NCBI GenBank assembly: GCA_963663365.2
Contig: CAXXIH010000005.1
Coordinates: 124,001-188,000 of the forward strand
From: G963663365 sp963663365
GTDB taxonomy: Bacteria > Hinthialibacterota > Hinthialibacteria > Hinthialibacterales > G963663365
Reading direction: 5' to 3'
Length of the DNA: 64,000 bases
The translations under genes were made by a program, and so were the position numbers. How positions within the stretch are numbered: position 1 is the first letter of the stretch; every line of letters begins with the position of its first letter. Below the pieces are notes generated by a model. The model did not search any database. It was not told where the DNA came from and saw only the letters and a list, made by a program, of their open reading frames with translations. Below are positions 53,267 through 62,406 of this stretch, piece after piece.

Positions 53267-54943
53267 ATGCACCTCAAATCACGCGTTGCCAAATCTCTAT
53301 GCGCCCTATTCATGATCACCGGTTGTGCGCCGCTCGGTTATAGCGATCCGCTGCAAGATGCGCTCCGAAACGGAACTCAGGCGCAAGAAGCGCTGGTTCG
53401 CAGCAAACGGGTATTGGATGCTTATTTAAAACGTCTTGATCCGGTCACCGGGCTTCTCCCCCGCAAGGGCGGTCAAGACACATGGTATGTGCGCGATTCG
53501 GCGGCCGATCTCTATCCATTTCTCGTTATGGCCGCTTATTACACCGACCGGCCTGTCTATCACGGCGCCATGCAAGAGATTTTGCGCAATGAGATTCTGC
53601 AATCAACCCGTCTCGGAATGCTTTCCGATAATGTCGAACCGGGCGGACTCGGATTTGAAAAGCCGGACCTCGATATGGATTGGATTGTCTTTGGCTCCTG
53701 CGAGTATGTGAAAGACGGCCTTTTGCCTCTCACCGAATTACTCGGTCACCATGCCTGGTATGACCGGATGCTCGGCATTGTCGATGCGCTCATTGAATAC
53801 GCGCCTTACGAGACACCTTATGGCCGTGTGCCTTCAGTCAGCGATGAAGTCAATGGCGAACTGCTCCAGGCCCTCTCCCGGCTTTCGTTCCTGACCCGGG
53901 ATGAACGCTATATCGAACAAGGCCTGAGCATCGCCGATTTCTATTTCAAAGAGGTTATTCCCAAATCGAATGGCTTGCCCGCTCACATGTGGGACTTGGA
54001 GAAAGGCCAACCTGCCTCCGATGTTTTTGTTCTTTCGGACCATGGCAATGAAATTGTCGGCGGACTCTCCGAATTTGTTCTCTTTTTAAAAGAAACAAAA
54101 CATCCTCGTTTTGAAGAGTTCAAAAAACCGATGGCAGACTTGATCGATACGCTGCTCACCTACGGCTTGAATGAGGATGGTGTTTGGTATGGAAGTATCG
54201 TGCCATCGACGCGTGAAATTAAAGACAAGCGTCACGCGCATTGCTGGGGCTATCTTTTTAACGGTGTCTATACCACTTATCTCATCACCGGTGAAGAACG
54301 TTTCTTGGAGGCCACCAAACGGGCCATGCAGGCCGTAACCGCAAAACCGACCTATCTCGACGACCCTGACGGCAGTGGACGGAATTACGGCTCGAATGCC
54401 TACTCGGATGCAATTGAGAGCGCCGTTGTTTTTCTCAACCGTATTCCTGACAGCGAAATGTCAGAGGTTCTGGATGTCTGCGTGAAGCGCTTCCTGGGAC
54501 GGCAACGGCCGGATGGCATCATCGAAGATTGGTATGGCGATGGTAATTACGTGCGCACGGCATTGATGGTTGCATTGATGAAATCGCAGGGAACTTGGAT
54601 TGAGCCGTGGCGCAATGATGTGCAGCTAGGCGCAGTAACTGCGGGCGATGGTGTGCTAATCGCGCTGAAATCGGATACACCTTGGCAGGGCTGTCTTCGC
54701 TTCGACATCCCCCGCCACAAGGCCAACTTCAATCTCCCCGTTAATTACACGAGGCTCAATGAATTCCCGGAATGGTTCACCGTTGACCAAGATCATCTCT
54801 ATTCAATCGTGATCGATGACAATGAAGCGCTTATACGCACCGGCGGTGAACTGGTTCAAGGTTTGGAAGTCGAGATTCAATACAACAAGCCGGTCTCAAT
54901 TACCGTCAAACCTCTTCCGGGTCCCCCTTATGGGACCAAATAA
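53267..54943 (+). CDS. Lipoprotein with six-hairpin (alpha/alpha-barrel) glycosidase-like domain
   Basis: A 558-residue protein with a lipoprotein-type signal: a basic start (MHLKSRVAKS), a hydrophobic stretch and the lipobox MITGC, giving a lipidated cysteine at residue 20. The mature part is mostly helical with repeated aromatic-rich hairpins (DTWYVRDSAADLYPFLVMAA, HHAWYDRMLGIVDALIEY, HCWGYLFNGVYTTYLITGEE, NYGSNAYSDAIESAVVFLN), as in alpha/alpha-toroid glycosidases. A ~100-residue beta-rich tail follows. The family and substrate are not recognised. GGAAAG precedes the ATG by 7 bp. It is divergent from the beta-helix gene and convergent with the propeller gene. Confidence 0.72.
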   Translation: MHLKSRVAKSLCALFMITGCAPLGYSDPLQDALRNGTQAQEALVRSKRVLDAYLKRLDPVTGLLPRKGGQDTWYVRDSAADLYPFLVMAAYYTDRPVYHGAMQEILRNEILQSTRLGMLSDNVEPGGLGFEKPDLDMDWIVFGSCEYVKDGLLPLTELLGHHAWYDRMLGIVDALIEYAPYETPYGRVPSVSDEVNGELLQALSRLSFLTRDERYIEQGLSIADFYFKEVIPKSNGLPAHMWDLEKGQPASDVFVLSDHGNEIVGGLSEFVLFLKETKHPRFEEFKKPMADLIDTLLTYGLNEDGVWYGSIVPSTREIKDKRHAHCWGYLFNGVYTTYLITGEERFLEATKRAMQAVTAKPTYLDDPDGSGRNYGSNAYSDAIESAVVFLNRIPDSEMSEVLDVCVKRFLGRQRPDGIIEDWYGDGNYVRTALMVALMKSQGTWIEPWRNDVQLGAVTAGDGVLIALKSDTPWQGCLRFDIPRHKANFNLPVNYTRLNEFPEWFTVDQDHLYSIVIDDNEALIRTGGELVQGLEVEIQYNKPVSITVKPLPGPPYGTK

Positions 54944-54971
54944 CACTTCGTCGAAAAGGCAAACCCGTTGC

Positions 54972-56957
54972 TTATTGCATTCGCGTAGATGCCGGAGACA
55001 AATCCACACGGTACAATTCCGCCCCCCGGCCATAATAGGCGTGGTTTCCGGAATCGAACGATAAATGATTGCCTCCCGGCGCAATCTTTACGGCTTTCCA
55101 TTGCTCTACATCCAATGTATAAAGCCCTTTGCCGCTGTTGACATAAATCGTATTTTCAAAAACACGCAAGGCCGTAATCCCACCGCCCGGCCAAGTGAAA
55201 TTCCGAAGCACTTTCTCCCCATCCATATCAGCCAAAACCAACTGGCCGCCCAATGCGGCCAGCAGATTGCCATCATCAAGCAAAAGAATTGCGGTCACCA
55301 TTCCCTGCCCCGGGCAAGGCACAAAATCTTTGACCAATTTCGAGTCCGTATAATCCCATGCAAACAAATGCGCGTCTTTCGCCGTTGGCTCCACACCACC
55401 GCCGGCCACGATCCAACTCCCGCCTAAAAGCCACCCTCGTTTCTCATCCGAAACAAGACAGTTAATACTTTGATCTTGTATCAAATTCCGATAGACATCG
55501 ATCTTGCCGGTTTCCGGATTATAGCGTGAAAGCGCCCCGCCGATTTTTCCATACGTGGGTATGCTGCCGATATACAGCATCCCATCTGGCCCCATGGTCA
55601 GCCCAGGCGTCCGGTATTGCTCATCTCCAAGTTCACCCAGCAGGCGTGGGTTTGTGCCCGGATTCCATGCAGCTTTTGTGTCATAAACCGAAAGTCTCGC
55701 ATAAGTATATGAAGCCATATACATCAGCGATTTGTGATTAGCAAACGCATAAACCTCGCCGCTTTGAGGAGGAATCGGATTACCGATATCTGTGGTTTGG
55801 CCGCTTTCGGAATCAACTCGAAAGATATGGTGCAGATTATAGGAACTTCCGTATGTCAAACCATCAGGTCCCGTATGCAAAGTAAAAATATTCTGCCCCG
55901 TCCCGCCGGGCCCCGTATTCGCTTCACCAATGCAATTCCCCGATGCAAGTTCATAGGCACTAAATTGGCCTTCATGGAAAGCGAAGGCAATTCGATCCTT
56001 GGATACATTAAGCGTATACCCGGGTAATCCCACTTTTTCACGCCAATCACCGCGCTCGACATCCCACCTTCCGGTAATACCCCCGGCACTGATCCAAACT
56101 TCGCCATCCGTTCCGATCATCGAGCTATTCGGACCAAAATCGTGCACCAGCTGGTCGTTCCTTGTATCGAACACCAAGATACGATTATCGAACAACACGG
56201 ACGCATATAAGTAGTCGCCATCCCGCCGTAATGTGTAGACAAATGAATTCTCGCCGTATTCGGAAGGCAGGATTTCCTTTTTCTCGCCCGTGGCGGGATC
56301 GAAATGAATTAATCCCGCATGGCTTCCCATCCCGCAATAGACAGTATCGTTAGGCCCCGGAGCCGTCGCGCAGACATAAGCTTCAGGCGGTTTCATCCGG
56401 CCAAAATCGACGAGTTTCTTTTCTTGAAAATCGTAACCGGCCAAACGCCCTTCGCCATAGGTCCCCCCTAAAAGGTAACGTTGGGATACGGCCACAAGAT
56501 TGTAGAGCCAAACTTGTGTAGGAGATGGCTTTCCGAGTTCCTCCAATGATTCGGTTGACAGATTATAACGATATAGCGTGGCATTATTGACTGTACCGAT
56601 ATAAATATTCTTATCCGGTCCCTGCAACACACCGTATGTTCCCTGCGCCTCGTGAATAGGGACTTTGAGAACAGTCTTCTTTTCAGTGTCGAAAATTAAA
56701 ATTGGAGCGTCTCCGCCCGCGCTCCATGTCCCTGCAACCAGCAAAACTCTCCCATCTTCCGGGTGCCTGGCTATTGTCGATCCCCATAATGTGTACGCAA
56801 TAACCGGCGTTCCCAATGAGACCTCTTCAAGAAGCGGCTTACGGTCGCTGCATTGCACTTGTTCCGCAGGACTTGAAAGGACCGAAAATAAATAGAAAAA
56901 GATAACGCCAACAGACACTGCAATTCGAACTGCATAAATATTACACATCCTGCTCAC
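54972..56957 (-). CDS. Secreted beta-propeller protein (SMP-30/YncE-like)
   Basis: A 661-residue exported protein (signal peptide IAVSVGVIFFYLFSVLSSPA). The mature part is a run of propeller blades with DGxxY/GPD loops: VLQGPDKNIYIGTVNNATLYRYN, TAPGPNDTVYCGMGSHAGLIHFDPATGE, HTGPDGLTYGSSYNLHHIFRV, GLTMGPDGMLYIGS, LLLDDGNLLAALGGQLV. This resembles YncE/SMP-30/PQQ-like folds, a binding rather than a certain catalytic role. The start is uncertain: GTG 56957 or ATG 56948. It converges with the lipoprotein gene (28 bp gap) and is followed upstream by a pseudopilin gene 26 bp away, which points to one transcript. Confidence 0.75.
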   Translation of the reverse strand: MSRMCNIYAVRIAVSVGVIFFYLFSVLSSPAEQVQCSDRKPLLEEVSLGTPVIAYTLWGSTIARHPEDGRVLLVAGTWSAGGDAPILIFDTEKKTVLKVPIHEAQGTYGVLQGPDKNIYIGTVNNATLYRYNLSTESLEELGKPSPTQVWLYNLVAVSQRYLLGGTYGEGRLAGYDFQEKKLVDFGRMKPPEAYVCATAPGPNDTVYCGMGSHAGLIHFDPATGEKKEILPSEYGENSFVYTLRRDGDYLYASVLFDNRILVFDTRNDQLVHDFGPNSSMIGTDGEVWISAGGITGRWDVERGDWREKVGLPGYTLNVSKDRIAFAFHEGQFSAYELASGNCIGEANTGPGGTGQNIFTLHTGPDGLTYGSSYNLHHIFRVDSESGQTTDIGNPIPPQSGEVYAFANHKSLMYMASYTYARLSVYDTKAAWNPGTNPRLLGELGDEQYRTPGLTMGPDGMLYIGSIPTYGKIGGALSRYNPETGKIDVYRNLIQDQSINCLVSDEKRGWLLGGSWIVAGGGVEPTAKDAHLFAWDYTDSKLVKDFVPCPGQGMVTAILLLDDGNLLAALGGQLVLADMDGEKVLRNFTWPGGGITALRVFENTIYVNSGKGLYTLDVEQWKAVKIAPGGNHLSFDSGNHAYYGRGAELYRVDLSPASTRMQ

Positions 56958-56983
56958 ACCATGGCATTAGGTTACGGAGTGCA

Positions 56984-57520
56984 TTAAGGCCCCATACGAA
57001 CAACATCGCCCGCACTACGGATACCGTTGGAGGGATTATATTCCATGACTCCCAGGCTTCCGACCAGATACACACCATCCGGACCGGCTCCTAACAAGGT
57101 CCACCGTTTCCGTTTCTTCTCCTCAGATGGAATCGTTTGAAAGTAGCCCCGGCTCTCCTTATAGCTATCGGTTGTTTCCGGATCCCAAAATGGATAGTAC
57201 CGGCCGGCCCGCGGATCTTGGTCCGGATCGTTAAATAGAGGATCCTCCGGCACATTCGCCATATAAGAAATCGGCGTCGTAAGTTTGGCCAAGCGCTCAA
57301 AACGCACATTAACTCCCGTTACCGGTGTAGGAGGATACATGTTGTTATCGAGCCGGTAGGATTCAAAAGCCGTAGCCAACGAACGCAAGTCGGCTTCTGT
57401 ACGCGCCACCAGGGCGCGCACACGGGCGCTCATGAAATTCGGAACGGCAATCGCTGCAAGAATTCCGATAATCGCCACTACAATTAAAAGTTCAATGAGC
57501 GTAAATGCAGATCGTTTCAT
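56984..57520 (-). CDS. GspG-like pseudopilin
   Basis: A 178-residue prepilin with a very short leader (MKRSA|FTLIELL). LTTPISYMANVPEDPLF, GAGPDGVYLVG and NPSNGIRSAGD are present. ATG 57520 has GAGG 6 bp upstream, better than TTG 57532. It lies 26 bp before the beta-propeller gene on the same strand and is probably cotranscribed with it, pairing a pseudopilin with a secreted cargo. Confidence 0.9.
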   Translation of the reverse strand: MKRSAFTLIELLIVVAIIGILAAIAVPNFMSARVRALVARTEADLRSLATAFESYRLDNNMYPPTPVTGVNVRFERLAKLTTPISYMANVPEDPLFNDPDQDPRAGRYYPFWDPETTDSYKESRGYFQTIPSEEKKRKRWTLLGAGPDGVYLVGSLGVMEYNPSNGIRSAGDVVRMGP

Positions 57521-57757
57521 AGAAATCCTCAAACGGAAAAATTCCCCTCAATTTATTTTAGCGCGTATAGCGCGCATTTACACCGGAGAAATACCAACAC
57601 AGGAATGTCTAGAGATATTGGCAAAACAAAATAAATTAATGTGAATTAATCAGAGATGTGACAAGGAAATTTGCTCCACTTCTATGCAAAAAAGAATCCC
57701 AGGATATCTGTTTGAATCTCCAAGACACGAAAATTCAATGACATTTTGCTAAAAGCA

Positions 57758-58381
57758 TTAGGGATTGCAGCGATCCCCTATTCGTCTACCATCCATCCAA
57801 AAACAACCTTTGGTCCAAAGCCCGCCTAAACCAATAATATCTCCGCGCGACTGCACACCATTGGAAGCATCGTAATTATTCACTATCGTGTTAAACGGAA
57901 AATCATCGGGGCCTGCGCCTTCGTCGCCCCCATCAGGTCCTACACATTCAATATAATACGCATGCACTACAGGCAGCTGATGCGTATAGTTATCCGATCC
58001 GGAACCAAGTTCATAAAATGTAACAACTTCATCGTTAGCACTGGAACCCGCCAAAAACAAACCTCCCGGTTTAGGGATAAAAGGATCGCTCAAAATCGTA
58101 CTCATATAGGCAATAGGAGTCGTCAGGTCCTTCCAACCTTGTTCATCAACCTGGTCATCCTCTTGATCGTAATCGTTGGTATATCGGTTATGGTCGGCCC
58201 GGTACATCTCCTGGGCCACGCCTAAAGTATGGTAATCGGATTTCACGCGCGCAACTTGCGCTCGTATCCGGGCGTTAAGAAAATTGGGGACGGCAATGGC
58301 GGCCAGAATGCCGATAATCGCAACAACGATCAGTAGCTCAATAAGCGTAAATCCGGTAATCTTTTTCGCCATGATCTTCAT
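57758..58381 (-). CDS. GspG-like pseudopilin
   Basis: A 207-residue prepilin (leader MKIMAKKITG|FTLIELL). LTTPIAYMSTILSDPF, CVGPDGGDEG and DASNGVQSRGD are present. The acidic DYDQEDDQVDE segment after the helix is unusual. GGAGG is 2 bp before ATG 58381 and 11 bp before ATG 58372, so the start is ambiguous. It is divergent from the next pseudopilin pair. Confidence 0.9.
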   Translation of the reverse strand: MKIMAKKITGFTLIELLIVVAIIGILAAIAVPNFLNARIRAQVARVKSDYHTLGVAQEMYRADHNRYTNDYDQEDDQVDEQGWKDLTTPIAYMSTILSDPFIPKPGGLFLAGSSANDEVVTFYELGSGSDNYTHQLPVVHAYYIECVGPDGGDEGAGPDDFPFNTIVNNYDASNGVQSRGDIIGLGGLWTKGCFWMDGRRIGDRCNP

Positions 58382-58601
58382 AACCTCCAGCAGATTGAAG
58401 GCCCCATGTTAATTCACATTGTCTTCCAATCCCAAGGCCGTGGGAAGGGGTCTCTTATCCACGTTTCTATCCAGATTCCGGCTGCCGGCTCGCGCCTTAT
58501 GCGCCCTGATCCTGAAATATCATAGAAAACGACTGGTGACATGATGCCCTCTTGTTATATGATTTAGATGAGGAAACAACGATTTGAGGGGAAAACGGCT
58601 C

Positions 58602-59180
58602 GTGAGGATGAACGCCTTCACGTTGATTGAGCTTCTGATCGTCGTGGCCATCATCGGAATCTTGGCTGCAATCGCCGTTCCGAGCTTTTTGAACGCGCAA
58701 ATCCGCGCCAAAGTCTCACGTAACTATGCGGATTTCCGCTCGATGTCGACCGCCATGTTCGCTTATAAGTTGGATCACAATGAGTACCCCCGGGATCCCA
58801 ATGACGATCCGCCCGGCAAATCTTGGCTTGTAAATGTTACCATGACCGCTCTCACGACACCCACTTCCTATATCGGAAGCATTCCCCAAGATCCTTTTTC
58901 TCTAGGCAAAACTCAAATCGAAAACTGGCATACCGAGTGTTGTCAAAGCGGAACCTATATCTACGCTGTTGAACAAAACCCGAAAACAAGAATCTCCGGC
59001 ATCATGTACAAAGAGTCATTCTCATTCGGAAGCATCGGGCCGGATGGAGCTTGGGACTTAGGGATGAATTATAAAGAGTCGCGCTACGATATGAGTAACG
59101 GCGTCGCTTCCCGGGGCGATGTCGTGATGTTCTTCCCGGGAGAAGACCCAACTGAAGATCCGGGATCTTCGCCATGGTAA
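58602..59180 (+). CDS. GspG-like pseudopilin
   Basis: A 192-residue prepilin with a minimal leader (MRMNA|FTLIELL). LTTPTSYIGSIPQDPF, SIGPDGAWDLG and MSNGVASRGD are present. The start is uncertain: GTG 58602 has GAGGGG 10 bp upstream, ATG 58608 also fits. The C-terminus has an acidic GEDPTEDPGS tail. It is followed 18 bp later by another pseudopilin, forming a two-gene operon. Confidence 0.88.
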   Translation: MRMNAFTLIELLIVVAIIGILAAIAVPSFLNAQIRAKVSRNYADFRSMSTAMFAYKLDHNEYPRDPNDDPPGKSWLVNVTMTALTTPTSYIGSIPQDPFSLGKTQIENWHTECCQSGTYIYAVEQNPKTRISGIMYKESFSFGSIGPDGAWDLGMNYKESRYDMSNGVASRGDVVMFFPGEDPTEDPGSSPW

Positions 59181-59198
59181 AAAGGGGCATGCCACGGC

Positions 59199-59774
59199 AT
59201 GAAATCGACTGCTGGCTTTACACTCATTGAGTTACTTATCGTTGTGGCAATTATCGGTATCCTGGCGGCCATCGCCATTCCCAACTTTTTGAATGCGCAA
59301 ACAAAGGCAAAAATTGCGCGTTGTGAAGCCGATATGCGCTCACTCTCCATAGCAGTTGAATCCTACCGTATCGACCGTAACCGCTACCCACTGGATTTGG
59401 CTGATTTCTGGAGACTGAATCCGTCATTTCTTCAATCGACCCAAGGTCTTTGCATCTTCTATCCGTTGACTTCACCAATCGCCTACATAAGTTCATCGCC
59501 GCTTACACCATTCGGACCATGGGCATCCACGGCCGCCAGCAATGTTTCGTTCCGTGGATACGATTACGAACATCACGTCGTAGAACTGTTTAGCCAGCAA
59601 CGGCTTATCGAACACAACTACGAATATGCAATTGTCACCGCGGGACCCACAAAGGCCTTTGTAACGCTCGATGCCGGGAATAACGGCATCATGGGCACTG
59701 TCTACAATGCAAGTAATGGTCTGGCCAGCCCCGGAAATGTTGTCCGTTATGGTCCTGGGGGAGATGTATTCTAA
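59199..59774 (+). CDS. GspG-like pseudopilin
   Basis: A 191-residue prepilin (leader MKSTAG|FTLIELL). The family segments have drifted: LTSPIAYISSSPLTPFG, TAGPTKAFVTLD (the GPDG loop lost its Asp) and NASNGLASPGN (Asp to Asn). These changes would weaken calcium binding if the loop works as in GspG. It shares an operon with the preceding pseudopilin, 18 bp upstream, and precedes the secreted deacetylase by 137 bp. Confidence 0.88.
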   Translation: MKSTAGFTLIELLIVVAIIGILAAIAIPNFLNAQTKAKIARCEADMRSLSIAVESYRIDRNRYPLDLADFWRLNPSFLQSTQGLCIFYPLTSPIAYISSSPLTPFGPWASTAASNVSFRGYDYEHHVVELFSQQRLIEHNYEYAIVTAGPTKAFVTLDAGNNGIMGTVYNASNGLASPGNVVRYGPGGDVF

Positions 59775-59911
59775 GAGAGAGGCCTGTACCGATCTCCAAT
59801 CCTCCGCTTGAAACCGTTTTCCCGGCGTCCCCCTTTTGCTTCTATCTTTAAATTCAAATCGGATGCTAAACTTGTTCCCGGAAACGGAACGAACAAAACT
59901 GGAGTAGACTT

Positions 59912-61675
59912 ATGCCGCATGTTTACAGTGCACCCAAACGGCTTGCCGGTAAGGCATGGCTGGTGATCCTTACGGCGATATTGGTATTCACCATGGAATC
60001 CGCAAACGCTCAACCCTCAATAGAAAAAGTCGTCGTGCTCACCTTCGATGACTCCGTAAAATCGCACCGGACATATGTCGCTCCTCTGCTTAAGGAATTG
60101 GGATTTGGTGCGACGTTCTTCATCACCCATAGGTGGATGAATGACACCGAAAACTTCATGACCTGGGAAGAGATTGCTGAGATCCACCAAATGGGCTTTG
60201 AAATCGGAAACCATACCTGGACTCACCCCCAATTGGCCGCCCCTAAAGCCGCCGGACGTCTGCATGCGGAACTGGCCCTGATCGACTATGAACTCCATAG
60301 GGTAAAAGTGCCCAAGCCGATCAGTTTCGCCTATACAGGCAATGGTTTTGGTCCTGAAGCCGTCAAAGGCCTGCAGGAATTAGGATACCGTTTCGCGCGG
60401 CGTGGCATGCAACCTGAAATTCCTTATGGCAAGATGCAAATCGGCCCGGGTTTTGATCCTCAAAAACACCATCCCCTGCTGATTCCCACAACAGCCGATG
60501 CCTATCCGGATTGGACCATGGAACATTTTCAGAAGGCCATCAGTTCCGTTGCTCCGGGTGAAATCATTGTGCTGCAATTCCATGGCGTCCCCGATATCGC
60601 CCATCCCTGGGTGCATACCCCCCCCGAAAAATTCAAAGAGTACATGCTCTATCTAAAAGAGAACGGGTACCGCGCCATCGCCATGCGGGATTTGGAAGCC
60701 TATATCGACTTCGATAACTTGCCCGATGATCCCATGCTTAAAGTCAGGTATCCCGAACCGAAAGAAAAACCTTTTGCTATACCGGTCGAGATGGAGGCCA
60801 CCCGCGCCAATCCCAAATTTTGGCTTTACAACATGCTTCTCGACCACCATTACACCTGGCAGGAAGCATCGCTTGTAACCGGTTGGGATGAAGAAACGAC
60901 CAAAGCCAAGGCCAAAGAACTTGGCATCGATGTACAGAGTGAAAATAAAAGAGATAGTTCCAAGATCTATGTCCAGCCATTTCCGGGCGGACGCCATCCT
61001 CGAATCGGTAACCTGGATGCGGCCATCGATCCCATGCGCGGTACAAAAGCCAGCATCTTTCTGCCATGGTCACCGGGCGAATATGTGGTTCTCGATGTCC
61101 CCGAAGCCATTTGGGTAAATACGGCTGAGGAAGACCGGCTTCTGTATCTCGCTCATACACATATTCCCACATTGTGGGACGACCAACACATTTGGCTGGA
61201 TAATGTCGATTGGACAGTAAATCCGGACGGCAGTCTAAAAAACCAATGGGAACTCCCCAACAAGGTCAAATTCGGCGCCGTTATACAGCCTCAAGCGGAC
61301 TCGCTCGATCTCAGTATGTGGTTGACCAATGGCTCCGAGGAAACTCTGACAGGGCTTCGCACGCAAGTCTGTATCATGCCCAATGGCGTAAAAGCCATGA
61401 CCGCCCACACCAATGAAAACAAGGTTTATGACATTCCGGTCAGCGCTTGTTATATTGAAGGAACCAACCGTTGGGTGTTAACGGCCTGGGATAGGTGCTG
61501 GAATACATGGGGAAATAAGTATTGCCCCTGTTATCATTCCGATCCCGCGTTCCCGGATTGCGAACCGGGCCAGACGGTCGAAGTCAAAGGCCGTATATGG
61601 TTCTATGAAGGCGGTGACATTCAAGGCGAAATCGACAAGAACAAAGACAAATTTCTAAAACCGATCAAGCCATAA
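59912..61675 (+). CDS. Secreted polysaccharide deacetylase with unassigned C-terminal domains
   Basis: A 587-residue exported protein (signal peptide WLVILTAILVFTMESANA, cleavage near 33). Residues ~40-290 are a NodB-type CE4 domain: VVLTFDDSVKSH (catalytic-base DD), EIGNHTWTHPQL (zinc-binding H-x3-H), FAYTGNGFGPEA and VLQFHGVPD. The following ~290 residues are not assigned; they begin with a helical FWLYNMLLDHHYTWQEASL segment (possibly a small helix-turn-helix-like bundle) and continue as a beta-sandwich (VLDVPEAIWVNTAEEDRLLYL). It probably removes N- or O-acetyl groups from an extracellular glycan. GGAG is 7 bp before the ATG. Confidence 0.87.
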   Translation: MPHVYSAPKRLAGKAWLVILTAILVFTMESANAQPSIEKVVVLTFDDSVKSHRTYVAPLLKELGFGATFFITHRWMNDTENFMTWEEIAEIHQMGFEIGNHTWTHPQLAAPKAAGRLHAELALIDYELHRVKVPKPISFAYTGNGFGPEAVKGLQELGYRFARRGMQPEIPYGKMQIGPGFDPQKHHPLLIPTTADAYPDWTMEHFQKAISSVAPGEIIVLQFHGVPDIAHPWVHTPPEKFKEYMLYLKENGYRAIAMRDLEAYIDFDNLPDDPMLKVRYPEPKEKPFAIPVEMEATRANPKFWLYNMLLDHHYTWQEASLVTGWDEETTKAKAKELGIDVQSENKRDSSKIYVQPFPGGRHPRIGNLDAAIDPMRGTKASIFLPWSPGEYVVLDVPEAIWVNTAEEDRLLYLAHTHIPTLWDDQHIWLDNVDWTVNPDGSLKNQWELPNKVKFGAVIQPQADSLDLSMWLTNGSEETLTGLRTQVCIMPNGVKAMTAHTNENKVYDIPVSACYIEGTNRWVLTAWDRCWNTWGNKYCPCYHSDPAFPDCEPGQTVEVKGRIWFYEGGDIQGEIDKNKDKFLKPIKP

Positions 61676-62406
61676 ATAAGTTTAGCGCTGAATTGATGTG
61701 ATCCTGAATTTCTTAAATCGTCTTTGCATCTTCAATATGGAAGATTGCAAATGAGTTCTCTACGCAAAGTTTTTCTTTTTGCGAAGGAGATAAATTTGAG
61801 TGATCGTAGGGGAAAATTAGAACCTCAAAATTCGCTTGAACTTATTCTTGCATAGGTTGCATAGTTTTGACTCGCAACAAAATAGCATAACGCGATAATC
61901 CCTCCCCTCTGGTAATTGGTAATCGCCAAGAGGATGTAGGATTTAGTTCCTGAATTCAGTTCCCATTCAGGCCAAGAATTTTGTTTCAGAAGGTGATTGA
62001 TCTTCTTGGAAAGCCGGAGTACTATAGCAATAATGCGAATTGGATTGTTCAATATTTGCACACCCAAAACCCAGTTGTTTCTGGAGGAAAATCGCGAATA
62101 ACTTTGGAAAATTGCTATTTGGGCATTGCCTAAAAGATTTCATTTAGTCCAACAAACATCACATATCATGTTGCGTTTCCAACTTTTCGTTATTTTTGTT
62201 GGTATGGTTACGCATATTCAGCAAAAGGGCATTTTGTCACATTTCTGACGAATTATTATTTTGTATTCGTGATTTTGTTGAAAGACTGGAAATCGAGCGA
62301 CACCGCCGGGGGGACTGTAACGCTCATATACTCATAATTGAGATAAAATTTCCTATTGAGTGAGGGCATTTTTGTGCCCATGTCATGACACCAAGCGAAA
62401 TAGACA
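61676..62406. other. AT-rich intergenic region, no gene recognised
   Basis: A 731 bp gap of AT-rich sequence before the sensor kinase gene. An 80-codon minus-strand frame (61825-62067) exists but has no family, ribosome-binding site or terminator that I can see. A CGCAAA...TTTGCG hairpin near 61763-61783, with a T-run in its loop, could terminate the deacetylase transcript. GGGCA-TTTTTG-TGCCC near 62365-62380 is a weak hairpin before the kinase start. The gap's composition differs from the rest of the window. Confidence 0.45.

Noticed and set aside
61825..62067. 80-codon minus-strand frame in the gap before the sensor kinase
   Set aside because: No ribosome-binding site, signature or partner; plausible by chance in AT-rich DNA, so not listed as a gene.
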